In this document: piece after piece, positions 19,058 to 27,505 of the stretch
How the letters are laid out: each line of letters opens with the position of its first letter
How positions within the stretch are numbered: the stretch's first letter is position 1
Origin: Bacteroidales bacterium
Lineage (GTDB): Bacteria; Bacteroidota; Bacteroidia; Bacteroidales; UBA4417
Direction of reading: 5' to 3'
NCBI GenBank assembly: GCA_030654075.1
Contig: JAURYB010000153.1
Location: forward strand, 1-47,166
Length of the DNA stretch: 47,166 bases
Notes under the pieces: generated by a model
The model's database searches: none
What the model was told of the DNA's origin: nothing
The model's input: the letters and a program-made list of their open reading frames with translations, nothing else
Made by a program: the position numbers and the translations under genes

Positions 19058-20286
19058 TACAGCATCCTTGCCCTAATGGTATGTGGAATTGCTTTCAGAT
19101 CTTTTAAAATAGTTTCGTCCGTCTGGCTTTCGGTGTCGATAATTACATAACCGATTTCAGGGTCCGTCTGCAGAAATTGTGATGAAATATTGATGCTTCT
19201 GGCGGTAAATACGTTGTTGATGTCTTTCAACAAACCAGGCATATTTTTATGTATATGCAAAAAGCGCTGTTTATTCACATTGGGTTGAAGAGCGATCTGG
19301 GGGAAATTAACCGCTCCTATAGTTGATCCGTTGTCGCTGTATCGAACCAGTTTTTCGGCAACTTCCATTCCTATGTTCTCCTGGGCTTCGAGTGTATTAC
19401 CTCCGATATGAGGTGTAAGTATCACATTATCAAATTCCTGTAATGCAGTACTAAACCTTTCTGCTGATGAAGCCGGTTCAACAGGAAATACATCGGCAGC
19501 TACTCCTGACAAGTGACCTTCCCTCAAGGCTTGTGCAACCGCAATGTAATCAACAACACTTCCTCTTGATAAATTTATAAGGATGGAACCTTTTTTCATT
19601 AATTCAAGTTCCGCGAACGAGATCATATTCTGTGTAAGTTCAGTTTCAGGAACATGTAAGGTTATAACATCCGAAATCTTCAATAAATCAGCAAGCGAGG
19701 AACAGGCGGTTGCCTTTCCCAGGCTGAGTTTCTTTTCAATATCATAATAATTTACGTCCATACCCATTGCTTCAGCAAGTATCGAAACCTGCGAACCGAT
19801 ATGCCCGTAGCCAATGATGCCAAGTGCTTTACCTCTGACTTCAAAAGAATTCGACGCAAGTTTTAACCATTCACCACGGTGAGCGGCTGCACTTTTTGCT
19901 GGTACTTCGCGCAGAAGCATTATAATTTCGGCAATCACAAGTTCAGCAACCGAGCGCGTATTGGAAAACGGAGCATTGAAAACAGGGATTCCATGTTTTT
20001 TTGTTGCTTTCAGATCGACCTGGTTGGTTCCTATACTGTAGCACCCAACCCCAAACAGTTTTTTTGCTTTCAGAAGAATTTCTTTTGTAAGCTGAGTCCT
20101 TGAACGAATTCCAATAATATGAACGTTTTTTATCTTCTCCTCAAGCTCTTTTTCATCCAGCGCAGTTTTAAAATATTCAATATTTGTATAACCCGATTCT
20201 GTGAAATATTTTACTGCAGATTGGTGTATGCCTTCGAGTAAAAGGATATTGATATCTTTTTTATTGAACGAGAATTTCTTTTCCAT
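19054..20286 (-). CDS. serA: D-3-phosphoglycerate dehydrogenase with C-terminal ACT domain
   Basis: Catalyses the first step of serine synthesis. The 410 aa length matches the E. coli-type SerA. The substrate domain has GVGCYSIGTNQVDL. The NAD-binding fold has ALGIIGYGHIGSQVSILAEAMG, the catalytic-region Arg lies in NLSRGSVVDY, and Glu/His follow in the C-terminal part (LTPHIGGNTLEAQENIG). The last ~75 residues (FLHIHKNMPGLLKDINNVF) are an ACT domain that in this family mediates serine inhibition. ATG at 20286 is used. It converges with the DUF2238 gene. Confidence 0.93.
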   Translation of the reverse strand: MEKKFSFNKKDINILLLEGIHQSAVKYFTESGYTNIEYFKTALDEKELEEKIKNVHIIGIRSRTQLTKEILLKAKKLFGVGCYSIGTNQVDLKATKKHGIPVFNAPFSNTRSVAELVIAEIIMLLREVPAKSAAAHRGEWLKLASNSFEVRGKALGIIGYGHIGSQVSILAEAMGMDVNYYDIEKKLSLGKATACSSLADLLKISDVITLHVPETELTQNMISFAELELMKKGSILINLSRGSVVDYIAVAQALREGHLSGVAADVFPVEPASSAERFSTALQEFDNVILTPHIGGNTLEAQENIGMEVAEKLVRYSDNGSTIGAVNFPQIALQPNVNKQRFLHIHKNMPGLLKDINNVFTARSINISSQFLQTDPEIGYVIIDTESQTDETILKDLKAIPHTIRARMLY

Positions 20287-20729
20287 ACATGTAATTGACT
20301 AATAGCTGACTTAGCCGGGCCCTTCTGGGTTTAATAAAACAAGCGGTGAGTTTATTATCTAATTGTAAATCAATAGATTTACTTCTACAAATCAATAAAA
20401 TCGCTGTGTGTAAATTTATGAATAAAAAATCATACTACTAGTCTGTGAATCACGGAATCCTAACAGACTCACTCTTTTACAGATAACCGGGAATAATCAG
20501 ACAAGCTCTTATATAACTCAGGTTGAGATTAAGATTAAGGGGTAGATTTATCGGCTCAACCTTAATCTCAGCCTTCACATTTTTGAATTCATACTCAATA
20601 AATTCTTTTGGAATTAAATTGCCCATATTGAAGGACTAATCAGGCCATAATTAAAGCAAGCGGGAACTAAATTGCTTCAGTTCCCGCTTACTCATTATAC
20701 TAATTATTGTCAAAATTCTTTTAATCTTT
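20287..20729. other. Intergenic region between serA and the Tyr-rich protein gene
   Basis: About 440 bp, AT-rich, with no coding ORF. It includes an inverted repeat (20521-20533 with 20561-20573, 12 of 13 positions) built of CTTAATC/GGTTGAG words, and the hairpin at 20658-20689. The serA promoter should lie near 20290-20400, but no clean TAnnTTTG box was found. Confidence 0.6.
20658..20689 (-). terminator. Hairpin downstream of the Tyr-rich protein gene
   Basis: AAGCGGGAACT (20658-20668) and AGTTCCCGCTT (20679-20689) are perfect 11 bp inverted repeats around a 10-nt loop. It lies 40 nt after the stop of the minus-strand gene at 20730. The T-rich tail on the minus strand is short (GCTTTAATT), so it is a likely but not ideal terminator. 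Confidence 0.65.
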
Positions 20730-22049
20730 TCATTTAGGCTTTTCTGACCTGGAATTTGTACTGGATTTTTGAGTTCCGGACGAGGATCTGGCAGGAGTTG
20801 ATTTTGTGGCAGACCTGGTTGCAGGCCTGGCTGTTGCTTTTGGGGTTGCAGTAGTTGTTGCCGGCCTGGCTGAAGGCTTGCTCACAGCGGGCCTGGCCGA
20901 AGGCTTTGTAGTTGCAGGCCTGGTTGTACCCGCTTTTGTGGCGGGAGTAGTTGTTGCTGGCCTGGCTGAAGGCTTGCTCACAGCCGGCCTGGTCGAAGGC
21001 TTTGTAGTTGCAGGCCTGGTTGCACCCGCTTTTGTGGCGGGAGTAGTTGTTGTTGGCCTGGTTGATGGCTTGTTCACAGCGGGTCTGGTCGAAGGCTTTG
21101 TAGTTGCAGGCCTGGTTGATGGCTTCGCAGTTGGACGTATTGAATTTGTATTTGAGGCAGGTCTGGCAGCCGGACGATATCCATCAGGATATTTTTTATT
21201 GAAATCAGCTGAACCCTGGCTCCGCGTATCAGGCCGGGAATAAGTGCTTTTATAAATTCCGCTTTGCCTGTGCTGGTATACCGTATTGGAATAAGAGCGA
21301 TGTCCATGGTAATAACGATCATTATAATGCGGATAGCGGTTGTAATAACTGTGGCGGTAATATCCGTAATAATAATTGTAGTAATGCGAATGGTATCCGT
21401 AATAATAATCCCAGTAGTAAGGCCTCCATGGGTTCCAGTAGGAAGGATAATATCCCCAATACCATGGAGAACGCCATACTCTGTATGTGGGGACATAAAT
21501 GTAAGTTACCACCGGCCAGCTCGCTACTTCTACATATGTGGTTTTAGTAACGACAACAGTCTCTTTTGGGGTTGTATTATTATTTCCGGCAAAACCAGGA
21601 TTTGGTGTTTCAGAAGCAGTATCGGCATAATTAGGTTCGATAATATAATCCTTGCCGTATAGTTCCTCATCACCAATAAGCTGAACCTGCACCTGCCCCA
21701 TATTGTCTTTCTGAACAGTAAAAACAGCCACATCCTGGTTTTCTTTTTCAGTAACCGCTACCTGCAAGATAATAGTATGAACATCGCCATCTACATTATC
21801 AGCTACCCTGATATAGTCAATTTTGTCATCATTGTTCAAGTCAAGATTATTGATTTTCGAGTCTTCGGCATTCAGGTTTTTCTCAAAAGCTTCGAGTGTT
21901 TCTGATTCCCTGAAAAGGTCCATCACGGCATACAGATTCAGGTTATCGCCGGGGAGATTAAGCTTTTCTTTGGTATTATCCTGGGCTTTTACGGCATACC
22001 CCAGAAACATAAGAAGAATTAAAAACGGAATTAATTTCAGGGTTTTCAT
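20730..22049 (-). CDS. Secreted Tyr/Trp-rich protein with cationic Pro/Ala/Thr/Lys repeat tail
   Basis: 439 aa, no named family recognised. A signal peptide (ending GYAVKAQ) is followed by a ~110-residue ordered domain with an EF-hand-like loop (LDLNNDDKIDYIRV). A strikingly Tyr/Trp/His-rich stretch follows (about residues 190-265, with YYWDYYYGY-type runs). The tail from about residue 300 is almost only Pro, Ala, Thr, Ser, Lys and Arg, in 32-residue repeats (KPSTRPAV, ATTTPATKAG). Such a tail would be disordered and strongly basic and may bind polyanions or the cell surface (inference). It is the last gene of the sigma/FecR cluster direction, 124 bp after the STN protein, so it may be co-regulated. 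The ORF on the opposite strand through the repeats is a shadow. Confidence 0.8.
   Translation of the reverse strand: MKTLKLIPFLILLMFLGYAVKAQDNTKEKLNLPGDNLNLYAVMDLFRESETLEAFEKNLNAEDSKINNLDLNNDDKIDYIRVADNVDGDVHTIILQVAVTEKENQDVAVFTVQKDNMGQVQVQLIGDEELYGKDYIIEPNYADTASETPNPGFAGNNNTTPKETVVVTKTTYVEVASWPVVTYIYVPTYRVWRSPWYWGYYPSYWNPWRPYYWDYYYGYHSHYYNYYYGYYRHSYYNRYPHYNDRYYHGHRSYSNTVYQHRQSGIYKSTYSRPDTRSQGSADFNKKYPDGYRPAARPASNTNSIRPTAKPSTRPATTKPSTRPAVNKPSTRPTTTTPATKAGATRPATTKPSTRPAVSKPSARPATTTPATKAGTTRPATTKPSARPAVSKPSARPATTTATPKATARPATRSATKSTPARSSSGTQKSSTNSRSEKPK
20863..21126. repeat. 96 bp in-frame tandem repeats
   Basis: Near-identical copies start at 20863, 20959 and 21055 (last one partial). Each encodes 32 residues of the cationic tail of the minus-strand protein. 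High DNA identity between copies suggests recent expansion or gene conversion and makes copy number likely to vary between strains. Confidence 0.88.
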
Positions 22050-22173
22050 GATAAAATATTTTATGCAAATGTTGATGGGAATTAGATTAAACGTTTAAAG
22101 TTAAGAATTACAAAAACCATACCAACAATTAATAACAAGAATATGGATTAAATTTGATGCTTAACATTAAAAG

Positions 22174-23844
22174 TCAATATTCTGCATTATTCCCGATCTT
22201 TTCAATCTCACCGATAATCTTCGAAATGGCTTTGTCCACCTTTTCCTCGGGAGCAATACGATTGTACCCTCCCCAGAAAGAATCGTCGTTGGTGTATTGA
22301 GCATCTGAAAAAACCATATTAGGTTTTATGACTTCTTCTTTAGAAAATTTCAAAACATTGACTGTATCGATGTTGCAGGTTGCCAGTTCGAGAAAAGTAT
22401 TAAAATTATCTGATGATAAGTGGTGCCTTAAACGTGTTTTTAGTTTTATATCGCATCGTGCATGACTCAGGAAATACATTCCTTTGTAAGGTGCATAACT
22501 AACTGAGTAACTGATTTTTTCGAGTGTCACGGTCAATCTCCGGCTCTTTTTCAATACCAGGTCTTCGGCAGCTTTATCCAGAAATGCCGGGTTTATCTCG
22601 AAATCAGCACCCAGTATGGCATAGCTCTCTTTATCAACATATAAGGCTCCGGCAAATAAAGGATCAGTCACACCTTGTTTCTGAATAAAAGTTATAACAT
22701 AGGCATCTGTTGAATTGTATGAAACCATATCGGAATATGTAAAGATATAATTAGCGGATGATGACAAATCGAGGAAATCGGGAACACATTTAACAATATC
22801 AAGTTGCAGTGCGGATAAAATACCTGCTTTCAGCTTAAGGAAAACGGTATCTTTTGGATTAGAATCCTCTATCTTTCTCGATTTGAGCAATTTCACCTGG
22901 TCCGAATGTTCATTATGCGTATAAGATGATTTATAAATTTTAAATACGGCTTCGGAATAACTGATATAATGGTTGTTCTTTTCAACTCCTTCCCGATAAA
23001 ACGACGTTGTATAAACAGGTTCATGGTTATTGTTGACTGCACGTTTTTGCATTGCTTTCGCAATAATCGTATGCGGGTCAATATACCGGATGATAACTTC
23101 CTGTAATGAGATAACCCGACGTGCGAGAAAAAGATCAACCTTCTGTTCATTAAGTAGTTTAATCGGAATATTTTGACTCATGAAACCTATATGCGACACA
23201 ACCAGCGAAGATCCGGCGTAGGAAGCAGGTATTTTCAATGTAAAATAGCCATCCATATTCGTGATGGTTCCGATATTTTCTTCAACAATTCCGATGCTGG
23301 CAAAAGGAACAGCTGATTTATTTTCACTGTCGAAAATATGTCCTCTGACAATAATATTTTTTATAGTATCGTGAGTAACAGCGGAAGGTCGTGGTAAGCT
23401 CACATTCAGATTTTCCTTTTTAACACGATAAATTAAGATATGCTGACCAATAACTTTGTATGCGATTTCAGGATCTCCGAGAATATTATCGAGAACTGAT
23501 CTTAAAGACTGATTTTCGGCAACCAGTTTCACACGCTTATCACTTTCAACTACCTGGCTATCGTAAATAAAAAGGCAACCCGATTTGTCGGATATCAGGT
23601 TAAGCGCATTGTAAAGTGTGGTGTGTTGTTTGGGGATGGTTATGGTCTTGTCTAATAATGATTCCTGGGCGAGTGCAGCATTAACAAAAAGAAGGAATAA
23701 CAGTGTACAAAATAAAGTGAAAGTGTCAGACACCCTGCGGGTGTGCAGACACTTTGGGTTAATAGAGGGATTAGCCACGTCGGATACCGGAAGATTAATT
23801 CTTCCCCGCGTTTTCTTTATTTTCAGAGAATACAACAGACCCAT
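22174..23844 (-). CDS. STN-domain/carboxypeptidase-regulatory-like protein, candidate FecR partner without TonB barrel
   Basis: 556 aa. The signal h-region is at about residues 43-60 (ending ALAQ). An STN domain (about 63-140, KTITIPKQHTTLYNALNLIS...) follows, the module FecA-type transducers use to signal to FecR. Next is a carboxypeptidase-regulatory-like beta domain (about 166-247, VRGHIFDSENKSAVPFASI). A ~300-residue domain (FYREGVEK, YSEAVFKIYKSSY, FWGGYNRIAPEE) is shared with the protein at 25980-27239. No plug or beta-barrel is present. The ATG at 23844 overlaps fecR by 50 bp and gives an unusually long 60-residue leader. Part of this (CLHTRRVSDT) is encoded by a 30 nt hairpin repeat, so the true start could be a downstream GTG (for example within the repeat). 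Function as signal transducer is inferred from domain and neighbours. Confidence 0.78.
   Translation of the reverse strand: MGLLYSLKIKKTRGRINLPVSDVANPSINPKCLHTRRVSDTFTLFCTLLFLLFVNAALAQESLLDKTITIPKQHTTLYNALNLISDKSGCLFIYDSQVVESDKRVKLVAENQSLRSVLDNILGDPEIAYKVIGQHILIYRVKKENLNVSLPRPSAVTHDTIKNIIVRGHIFDSENKSAVPFASIGIVEENIGTITNMDGYFTLKIPASYAGSSLVVSHIGFMSQNIPIKLLNEQKVDLFLARRVISLQEVIIRYIDPHTIIAKAMQKRAVNNNHEPVYTTSFYREGVEKNNHYISYSEAVFKIYKSSYTHNEHSDQVKLLKSRKIEDSNPKDTVFLKLKAGILSALQLDIVKCVPDFLDLSSSANYIFTYSDMVSYNSTDAYVITFIQKQGVTDPLFAGALYVDKESYAILGADFEINPAFLDKAAEDLVLKKSRRLTVTLEKISYSVSYAPYKGMYFLSHARCDIKLKTRLRHHLSSDNFNTFLELATCNIDTVNVLKFSKEEVIKPNMVFSDAQYTNDDSFWGGYNRIAPEEKVDKAISKIIGEIEKIGNNAEY
23723..23752. repeat. 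30 nt hairpin element inside the STN protein N-terminus
   Basis: Outer stem GTGTC/GACAC and inner stem ACACCC/GGGTGT around TGC, with a mismatch and a bulge. It is the same element as at 27355, 39595, 40073 and 46954. Here it is read through as ten N-terminal codons of the minus-strand STN protein gene. Confidence 0.85.
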
Positions 23845-24832
23845 TTATATTTTGGCTTTTCAGATTCAGGCCCACACATATGAGTTCGGTAATTGAATCG
23901 GTAGTTTCGTTATTTGTAAATGTAACTGTGAGTTTGCGGGTCCCTGTTTCTTTTTCAGCAACTGCAAATGTAGTATTGAAATTACGGTTAAGCACACTAA
24001 TAATATTGAAAAGCGATTCATCTTTAAAATGCATACGCTGTTTATACCATGTATTTGCCTGATTAGCCATATGTTTCGATTTTACCAGGCTATTTTTAAC
24101 TTCATTGATTTTTTCGCCGGCTACCACCAGTTCGGAATGCGAAAGATCTTTCTTAAGTGTTACCTTTACTTTTCCCCTGTCGACAATAAGCTCAAAACCT
24201 TTTCCATTCTGTGTTTTTACATTAAAAGCTGTGCCCAGAACTTCGATAAAAGCTTCATCGGTTTCAATGATAAAAGGTTTTTCGGGATTTGATGCGATAT
24301 CAAAAAATGCTTCGCCTTTAAGCTCTACATTCCGCGAATTGTTTTCAAATTCTTCAGGAAACGAAAATAACGAATTTTGAGCGATATATATTATTGAACC
24401 ATCGTTGAGTGTTTTGATCAGGGTATTTGTCTCATTACCAGTATCAACATGAACCAATTCAATGGAAGGTTTCCGGATTACCTGAAGATATATTACTGCG
24501 CCTATTCCTAACAGGATCAGAATAACTGCTGCTGCTCTTATAAAAACAGGTACTAACCGTCTATTTGTTTCTGCAAACTGATTTGGGATGAGTTTTTCTT
24601 CATCCAGCCTGTTATGTAGTTTATTCCATGCATTAAGGGTGTCAGGCATTTTCTGATCCTTATATCCTTTCATGGCAGTCCATTGATTTTTCATTTTTTC
24701 AATACTGGTTTTATTCTCTTCCGAAACAGCAATTTCACTTTCAAATTCAAGCAATTCAGTCTCACTCATCTCACCACCCAGGTATTTTGCGAGAATTTCG
24801 GCATATTGCGGGTCATTATCTACTGTTTTCAT
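23795..24832 (-). CDS. FecR-type anti-sigma factor
   Basis: 345 aa single-pass inner membrane regulator. The cytoplasmic N-terminal ~90 residues would bind the sigma factor. A transmembrane helix lies at about 93-115 (FIRAAAVILILLGIGAVIYL). The periplasmic FecR domain has GEAFFDIASNPEKPFIIET and VLGTAFNV. The C-terminal part (MHFKDESLFNIISVLNRNF) matches the DUF4974-type domain that contacts the STN transducer. It follows the sigma gene by 216 bp (a heptamer array) and overlaps the STN gene, the standard order of Bacteroidota surface signalling clusters. Confidence 0.92.
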   Translation of the reverse strand: MKTVDNDPQYAEILAKYLGGEMSETELLEFESEIAVSEENKTSIEKMKNQWTAMKGYKDQKMPDTLNAWNKLHNRLDEEKLIPNQFAETNRRLVPVFIRAAAVILILLGIGAVIYLQVIRKPSIELVHVDTGNETNTLIKTLNDGSIIYIAQNSLFSFPEEFENNSRNVELKGEAFFDIASNPEKPFIIETDEAFIEVLGTAFNVKTQNGKGFELIVDRGKVKVTLKKDLSHSELVVAGEKINEVKNSLVKSKHMANQANTWYKQRMHFKDESLFNIISVLNRNFNTTFAVAEKETGTRKLTVTFTNNETTDSITELICVGLNLKSQNINGSVVFSENKENAGKN

Positions 24833-24860
24833 TTGAGTGGCGGGTTAGGGATTGAAGGGT

Positions 24861-25004
24861 TTCTATTTTCTATTTTCTATTTTCTATTTTCTATTTTCTA
24901 TTTTCTATTTTCTATTTTCTATTTTCTATTTTCTATTTTCTAGTTTCTAGTTGCTTGTTGCTTGTTGCTTGTTTTGAATTATTCACTATTCACTATTCAC
25001 TATT
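24861..25004. repeat. Composite heptamer array between sigma factor and fecR
   Basis: About twelve TTCTATT heptamers (24861-24943), then three TTGCTTG units (24951-24973), then ATTCACT units (24981-25004). Three different heptamer words follow one another without a break in the 7-nt style. The array lies in the sigma-fecR mRNA and may influence relative expression (inference). Confidence 0.92.
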
Positions 25005-25009
25005 TGTCA

Positions 25010-25029
25010 CCCTGAGCGAAGTCGAAGGG
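25010..25029. repeat. 20 nt CCCTGAGCGAAGTCGAAGGG element
   Basis: The reverse-complement form occurs at 31311-31330 and, with one or two base changes, at 39652-39671 and 47011-47030. In all four places it touches heptamer or foldback repeats. Similar words are, to my knowledge, widespread in environmental bacterial genomes. Confidence 0.75.
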
Positions 25030-25048
25030 CACTATTCACTGTTAACTG

Positions 25049-25618
25049 TTAACTACTGATTTTTAGCTCTTCCCCGGTAAATTCTTTCAACGAAGTTCTG
25101 AAGAACTGAAGTGCTTTTCCCATATCCGCTTCAACAGTTTTAACCGAAATGGAAAGGATTTCAGCTATTTCGCGGTATTTTTTCCCTTCGAAGCGGTTCA
25201 TTCGGAAAATCGTTGAACAGCGCTCCGGCATCTTTTTTAACGTCGCATTTATTACAGTATTCAGTTCTTTTAATTCAATATCCTCCTGATTTTCTGACGA
25301 CATTGTTTCTTCAAAACCAACGAGAACATGCTGGGCATATGTTTCGCGTACAGCAAGATGTTGGAGGTAATGCAAGGCATTGTTTCGTATTGACTGATAC
25401 AAGTATGCATTTAACGACAACTTCGGGCTGAACGACTCCCTGTTTTTCCAGAAGTTATAGAAAAACTCCTGTACAATATCTTCCGAAGTGTCCATATCCC
25501 TGAGTATTTTATTTGCATGATTGCAGAGTGACTCATAATACTTGACAAAAAGCCGTTCAAATTCCCTGATGTCGCCACCTTGTATTTTCTTCTGTATGTA
25601 GAAATCGGCTATTGACAT
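25049..25618 (-). CDS. ECF sigma factor (Bacteroidota expansion type, FecI-like)
   Basis: 189 aa. Region 2 is GDIREFERLFVKYYESLCNHA with DTSEDIVQEFFYNFW for -10 recognition. Region 4 is KKMPERCSTIFRMNRFEGKKYREIAEILSIS with the helix-turn-helix that reads the -35. Regions 3 and 1.1 are absent, as in ECF factors. It is first in the sigma-FecR-STN series, so it likely directs transcription of the downstream genes when FecR receives a signal. ATG at 25618 is used. Confidence 0.94.
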   Translation of the reverse strand: MSIADFYIQKKIQGGDIREFERLFVKYYESLCNHANKILRDMDTSEDIVQEFFYNFWKNRESFSPKLSLNAYLYQSIRNNALHYLQHLAVRETYAQHVLVGFEETMSSENQEDIELKELNTVINATLKKMPERCSTIFRMNRFEGKKYREIAEILSISVKTVEADMGKALQFFRTSLKEFTGEELKISS

Positions 25619-25979
25619 TTTGTGTTCAGGGGTTAGGCTTTGGGAATTAGGGGTTAGTATCTAATCTTTTAATTTATTCACTCCTTGCTTATTTTAAATG
25701 AGCTCATGAGATCGCTGCGCTATGTTGATGTTTTTTTCTGGCACAATATTTCAGGAAGAAATTAAAAACAGTAAACACAAAATGTAAAAGTATCGGACGC
25801 TCCCTTACTTTAGTGTTTATTATTCTGTGTTATATGTTTTTCATTACTTTTTAATTCTGGCTTGTCCAGGTTAGGGATTAGGGGTTCTTACTTCAACTTC
25901 TCACTTCGGAAACAATTCAGAAAATCGAAAGTCGGAAGGTACATCCCCTCCGACATTCAACTTCCCACATCCAACATTT
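25619..25979. other. Intergenic region upstream of the sigma factor gene
   Basis: About 360 bp without a gene. The word GGGGTTAG(G) recurs near 25630-25656 and 25872-25888, and heptamer-like TTCGGAA/TCGGAAG words lie near 25913-25940. A TACATTTTG-like sequence on the minus strand near 25776-25794 could be a -7 box, one base off the usual spacing. Nothing else is recognisable. Confidence 0.5.
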
Positions 25980-27239
25980 TTATTTCTTCATACTCTTTGC
26001 AAGCTTTTTAATTGCCATTTCAATAGATTCTTCCGGTTGAATGATATTATACTCGCCCCAGAAATTAGGATCTGAAAAATTCTGGACCTTATCTGCAAAC
26101 ACCATATTAGCTTTAAATGTCTCCTGGTTTGCAAATTTAACTATATTATCTTCATGCCTGTCGGTAATAGCTACTTCTGACATAACTGAGTAGTAATTTT
26201 TGAACAGTCTTTTTTTCCAGTCGCAACGGAATTTAAGATCAATACGGACGTAATTGAGATAATACTTTCCGTTCTGTTCCTTATAAGTAACCAGGTAACT
26301 GGTTGAAGTTGGCAGAAAGATTAATCCCATAGGTTTTTTCTGAACAAATACACGCGAAGCTTTATCTGCATCGTTGAGGTCGAGACTGAATTCAGCCCTG
26401 GTTATAGCAATATTATCCTGGCCGATAAAAAGTTTGCCAAAGTAAAGGGGTTCATCCTTAACAACATTTGGAGAGAAACTAATCACCCAATGAGGTTTGT
26501 CATCAATATTTACCATCGAAGCAAATTCGAACTGGTAATTATCAAGATTATCCAATGCTATGCTAAGGTCGGTATTTTTAACAATATCGAGCAACATCGA
26601 AACGTTAGGTCCACCTTGCAGTTGTACCATTAATGTATCTGCTTTTTTAACATTGGTCCCTTTACGTCCTTTGTAAATTTTAACCTGGTCGTTTTGTGAA
26701 CTGGGATAGGCTGCTTTATAAATATCGACTACAGCTTCAGAAATAGACAGGTAGTCGCGGCGTTGCTTGATGGTTTCACGATAAAAACCAGTCATCATAT
26801 TGGGTACATCGCTATAATTCTTTTTAATATTTCTTAAAGCCATTTCCACTATCCCTCTTGCATCACTTGGAATAATCGAAATCTCCTTTAACATAATAGC
26901 TTGTGGCTCAAGAAAGAACGCTTTCTCTTTTCCTAAGGATTCACTGATTTTAAACTTTGTAGTGGCATAACTCAGGTGAGATACCTCGAAGACATCGATA
27001 GTACTGGCTTTACTAACTTTCAGGGTAAATTCACCATCAGAGTTGGATACAGTGCCAATTCCTGTTCCGGGAATGGAAATGGTAGCATAAATAATCTTTT
27101 CACTTGTTTTGGCATCCTTCAGAATCCCGTTTATGGTTACAAATGGATCGTTATCGCTTTGTGCGTAAGTTGAGCCATAGCTTGACATAAAGATAATAAT
27201 GATGCCCAGGCGCAGTACATTGTGAATCAGGGTTTTCAT
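25980..27239 (-). CDS. Secreted carboxypeptidase-regulatory-like protein, paralogue of the STN protein
   Basis: 419 aa with a signal peptide (ending SSYGSTYAQ). A carboxypeptidase-regulatory-like beta domain spans about 34-115 (TINGILKDAKTSEKIIYATISI). The ~300-residue domain shared with the STN protein follows: FYRETIKQRRDYLSISEAV corresponds to FYREGVEKNNHYISYSEAV, and FWGEYNIIQPEESIEMAI to FWGGYNRIAPEEKVDKAI. The STN domain is missing, so it cannot signal to FecR in the usual way. It lies immediately upstream of the sigma gene on the same strand. Function is unknown; a structural or ligand-handling role alongside the STN paralogue is inference. Confidence 0.8.
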   Translation of the reverse strand: MKTLIHNVLRLGIIIIFMSSYGSTYAQSDNDPFVTINGILKDAKTSEKIIYATISIPGTGIGTVSNSDGEFTLKVSKASTIDVFEVSHLSYATTKFKISESLGKEKAFFLEPQAIMLKEISIIPSDARGIVEMALRNIKKNYSDVPNMMTGFYRETIKQRRDYLSISEAVVDIYKAAYPSSQNDQVKIYKGRKGTNVKKADTLMVQLQGGPNVSMLLDIVKNTDLSIALDNLDNYQFEFASMVNIDDKPHWVISFSPNVVKDEPLYFGKLFIGQDNIAITRAEFSLDLNDADKASRVFVQKKPMGLIFLPTSTSYLVTYKEQNGKYYLNYVRIDLKFRCDWKKRLFKNYYSVMSEVAITDRHEDNIVKFANQETFKANMVFADKVQNFSDPNFWGEYNIIQPEESIEMAIKKLAKSMKK

Positions 27240-27354
27240 GGCTAATGTTATTTATGGATTAGTAAATTGTGTCAGTGGTACATGTATAAGATACTTCAGG
27301 ATGGAAATACCCTATATATTTTTTAATTTATTTAAAAGGATCTACAAATATTTA

Positions 27355-27441
27355 GTGTCAGACACCCTTTAGGTGTGCAGACACTAAATGACACCCGTTG
27401 GGTGTGCAAACACTAAATGAAACCTTAAGGGGTGCAGACAC
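27355..27441. repeat. Three consecutive 30 nt hairpin elements
   Basis: Units at 27355-27384, 27388-27413 and 27416-27441, separated by AAAT-type joints. Loops and inner stems differ (CTTTA, GTT, TTAA), yet each keeps ACACC/GGTGT-type pairing, suggesting the hairpin rather than the exact sequence is conserved. They lie between the secreted paralogue and the small membrane protein. Confidence 0.85.
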
Positions 27442-27505
27442 TTTAATTCAGGAAAACCCAAAACAAAAGCATGCTAGTTTGGTTTATAATACAAAACTTA
27501 AATTA

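Noticed and set aside
20806..21243. 145 aa Val/Gly/Ala-rich ORF opposite the cationic repeat tail
   Set aside because: It is the antisense of the 96 bp repeats; the minus-strand frame has signal peptide, domain structure and neighbour context.
22174..23844. Calling the STN protein a TonB-dependent receptor
   Set aside because: There is no plug domain or beta-barrel; the C-terminal ~300 residues match only the neighbouring paralogue.
27355..27441. Possible mini-CRISPR: three similar palindromic repeats in a row
   Set aside because: Units are separated by only 3-4 nt, have no spacers, vary in the stem and loop, and no cas gene is in the window.
27398..27505. N-terminal extension of the small membrane protein
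   Set aside because: It would start with TTG and encode hairpin repeats; ATG at 27506 or 27515 gives the family-like N-terminus.
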